A stretch of DNA of 64,000 nt from VRUE01 sp036403515 (GTDB lineage: Bacteria > Actinomycetota > Thermoleophilia > Solirubrobacterales > 70-9), in NCBI GenBank assembly GCA_036403515.1, contig DASWQV010000093.1, positions 34,604-98,603 of the forward strand. The letters are read 5' to 3'. The notes beneath the pieces were generated by a model that saw only the letters and a list, made by a program, of their open reading frames with translations, did no database searches and had not been told where the DNA came from. Each line of letters opens with the position of its first letter. Within the stretch, counting starts at the first letter, position 1. Position numbers and translations under genes: made by a program. Shown piece after piece: positions 63,651 to 64,000 of the stretch.

Positions 63651-63700
63651 GGGAACGCATCTGGGAACGATCTTTTTCTTTTGGGAACTCTTCCTTGACA
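63651..63700 (+). promoter_or_regulatory. Promoter region with three GGGAAC boxes and a TTGACA
   Basis: GGGAAC occurs at 63651, 63663 and 63683, followed by a consensus -35 TTGACA at 63695-63700; the -10 17 bases later (TTCACT) is poor. GGGAAC is also the -35 motif of several ECF sigma factors, so alternative-sigma control or a repressor site is possible. Confidence 0.45.
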
Positions 63701-63728
63701 ACCTCAGATCGGGGTGCTTCACTAGCGC

Positions 63729-63858
63729 CACTTGCCGGTACAGCTAGCAACTTCTAGGAACTAGCTTCTCCCGCCAAGTGAGTCTGGAAAACGAGAAGTA
63801 CAGGGACAAAACCGAGCCTCGCGGAAGCCGCTAAGGGAAGCGGCGGGCAGAGGGGCTC
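63729..63858 (+). promoter_or_regulatory. Structured 5' leader of the last gene
   Basis: Outer stem CACTTG (63729-63734)/CAAGTG (63775-63780) around AGCTAG/CTAGCT (63742-63766). Then a second domain GAGCC (63814-63818)/GGCTC (63854-63858) around GCCGCT/AGCGGC (63827-63844). No known riboswitch consensus was recognised. It occupies most of the roughly 255-bp gap before the ATG at 63881. Confidence 0.45.
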
Positions 63859-63860
63859 AG

Positions 63861-64000
63861 GGACAAGGAGAGAGATCTAGATGTTCTCGACGCTACGCAA
63901 CCGCTTCGGCATCCCGGGAGTCATCTCGGTCATCGCCCTGGTCTTCGCGATGTTCGGCGGCGCCTACGCCGCCTCCAATTCTTCAAGCGGGGGTAAGGCC
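63861..64000 (+). CDS. Exported or membrane-anchored protein, 3' end cut off
   Basis: The ribosome-binding site GGACAAGGAGAG (63861-63872) precedes ATG at 63881. The visible 40 residues are a short basic start then a hydrophobic helix and signal-like region (MFSTLRNRFGIPGVISVIAL, then VFAMFGGAYAASNSSSGGKA). This N-terminus is familiar from Thermoleophilia proteins that continue into collagen-like Gly-Pro-x repeats, which cannot be checked here. The gene continues beyond the window. Confidence 0.75.

Overview
The window is a very GC-rich, gene-dense chromosomal segment that looks like an actinobacterium of the class Thermoleophilia (Solirubrobacterales: Solirubrobacter, Conexibacter or Patulibacter relatives). 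This is inferred from the replication-origin gene order, the FhaA-FhaB-PstP-RodA/FtsW-PbpA-PknB cluster, many GTG/TTG starts, many TetR regulators of the 'GRHGLPREF...NQRERL' type, and the 'RNRFGIPGVISVIALVFAM' leader peptide of the last, cut-off gene. No tool was run; all names come from reading motifs.

Layout. 1-9.2 kb: cut ABC permease, YmdB phosphodiesterase, an operon of a phosphatase-superfamily enzyme and a GT87-like membrane glycosyltransferase, an aminotransferase overlapping a Ddl-type ligase, a BFN nuclease-domain protein and tRNA-Ile(GAT). 9.2-23 kb: the origin region. parB-parA-rsmG-jag-yidC-yidD-rnpA-rpmH read left; dnaA-dnaN-recF-dciA-gyrB-gyrA read right; a DnaA-box cluster (candidate oriC) lies at the dnaA/dnaN junction. 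23-25.2 kb: a small accessory patch with a VapBC-type toxin-antitoxin operon between an intact HNH gene and a fragment of a second HNH gene. 25-38 kb: pheA, three Ser/Thr kinases, two FHA proteins, a PP2C phosphatase, RodA/FtsW, a class B PBP, a second Ddl and purM. 38.9-41.8 kb: a Fic protein with an unusual repeat array at its promoter, UppP and DedA. 41.9-52.1 kb: exopolysaccharide or surface-glycan genes. 52.2-57.9 kb: an HATPase/STAS-like pair, two acetyltransferases, a DUF3105 protein, metF, a candidate structured RNA and an enoyl-CoA hydratase. 57.9-63.6 kb: seven consecutive TetR genes carrying eight TetR units, one being a double-TetR fusion. The window ends in the 5' end of a secreted or anchored protein gene with a long structured leader.

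The strongest unexplained signal is a set of about ten long palindromic elements (families A, B, C and D below). Each has a conserved or related core, but most are enclosed by long inverted arms whose sequence differs from copy to copy. A and B copies sit almost exactly behind stop codons (yidC, jag, gyrA, the flippase gene and others). C and D copies lie in frame inside two polytopic membrane-protein genes, and one A copy supplies the start codon of rsmG. This resembles the protein-invading palindromic elements known from Rickettsia, but with copy-specific inverted flanks. A second pattern is a TAnnnT box ending 6-7 bases before the start codon of many first-in-operon genes, which suggests leaderless transcription and helped choose several starts.
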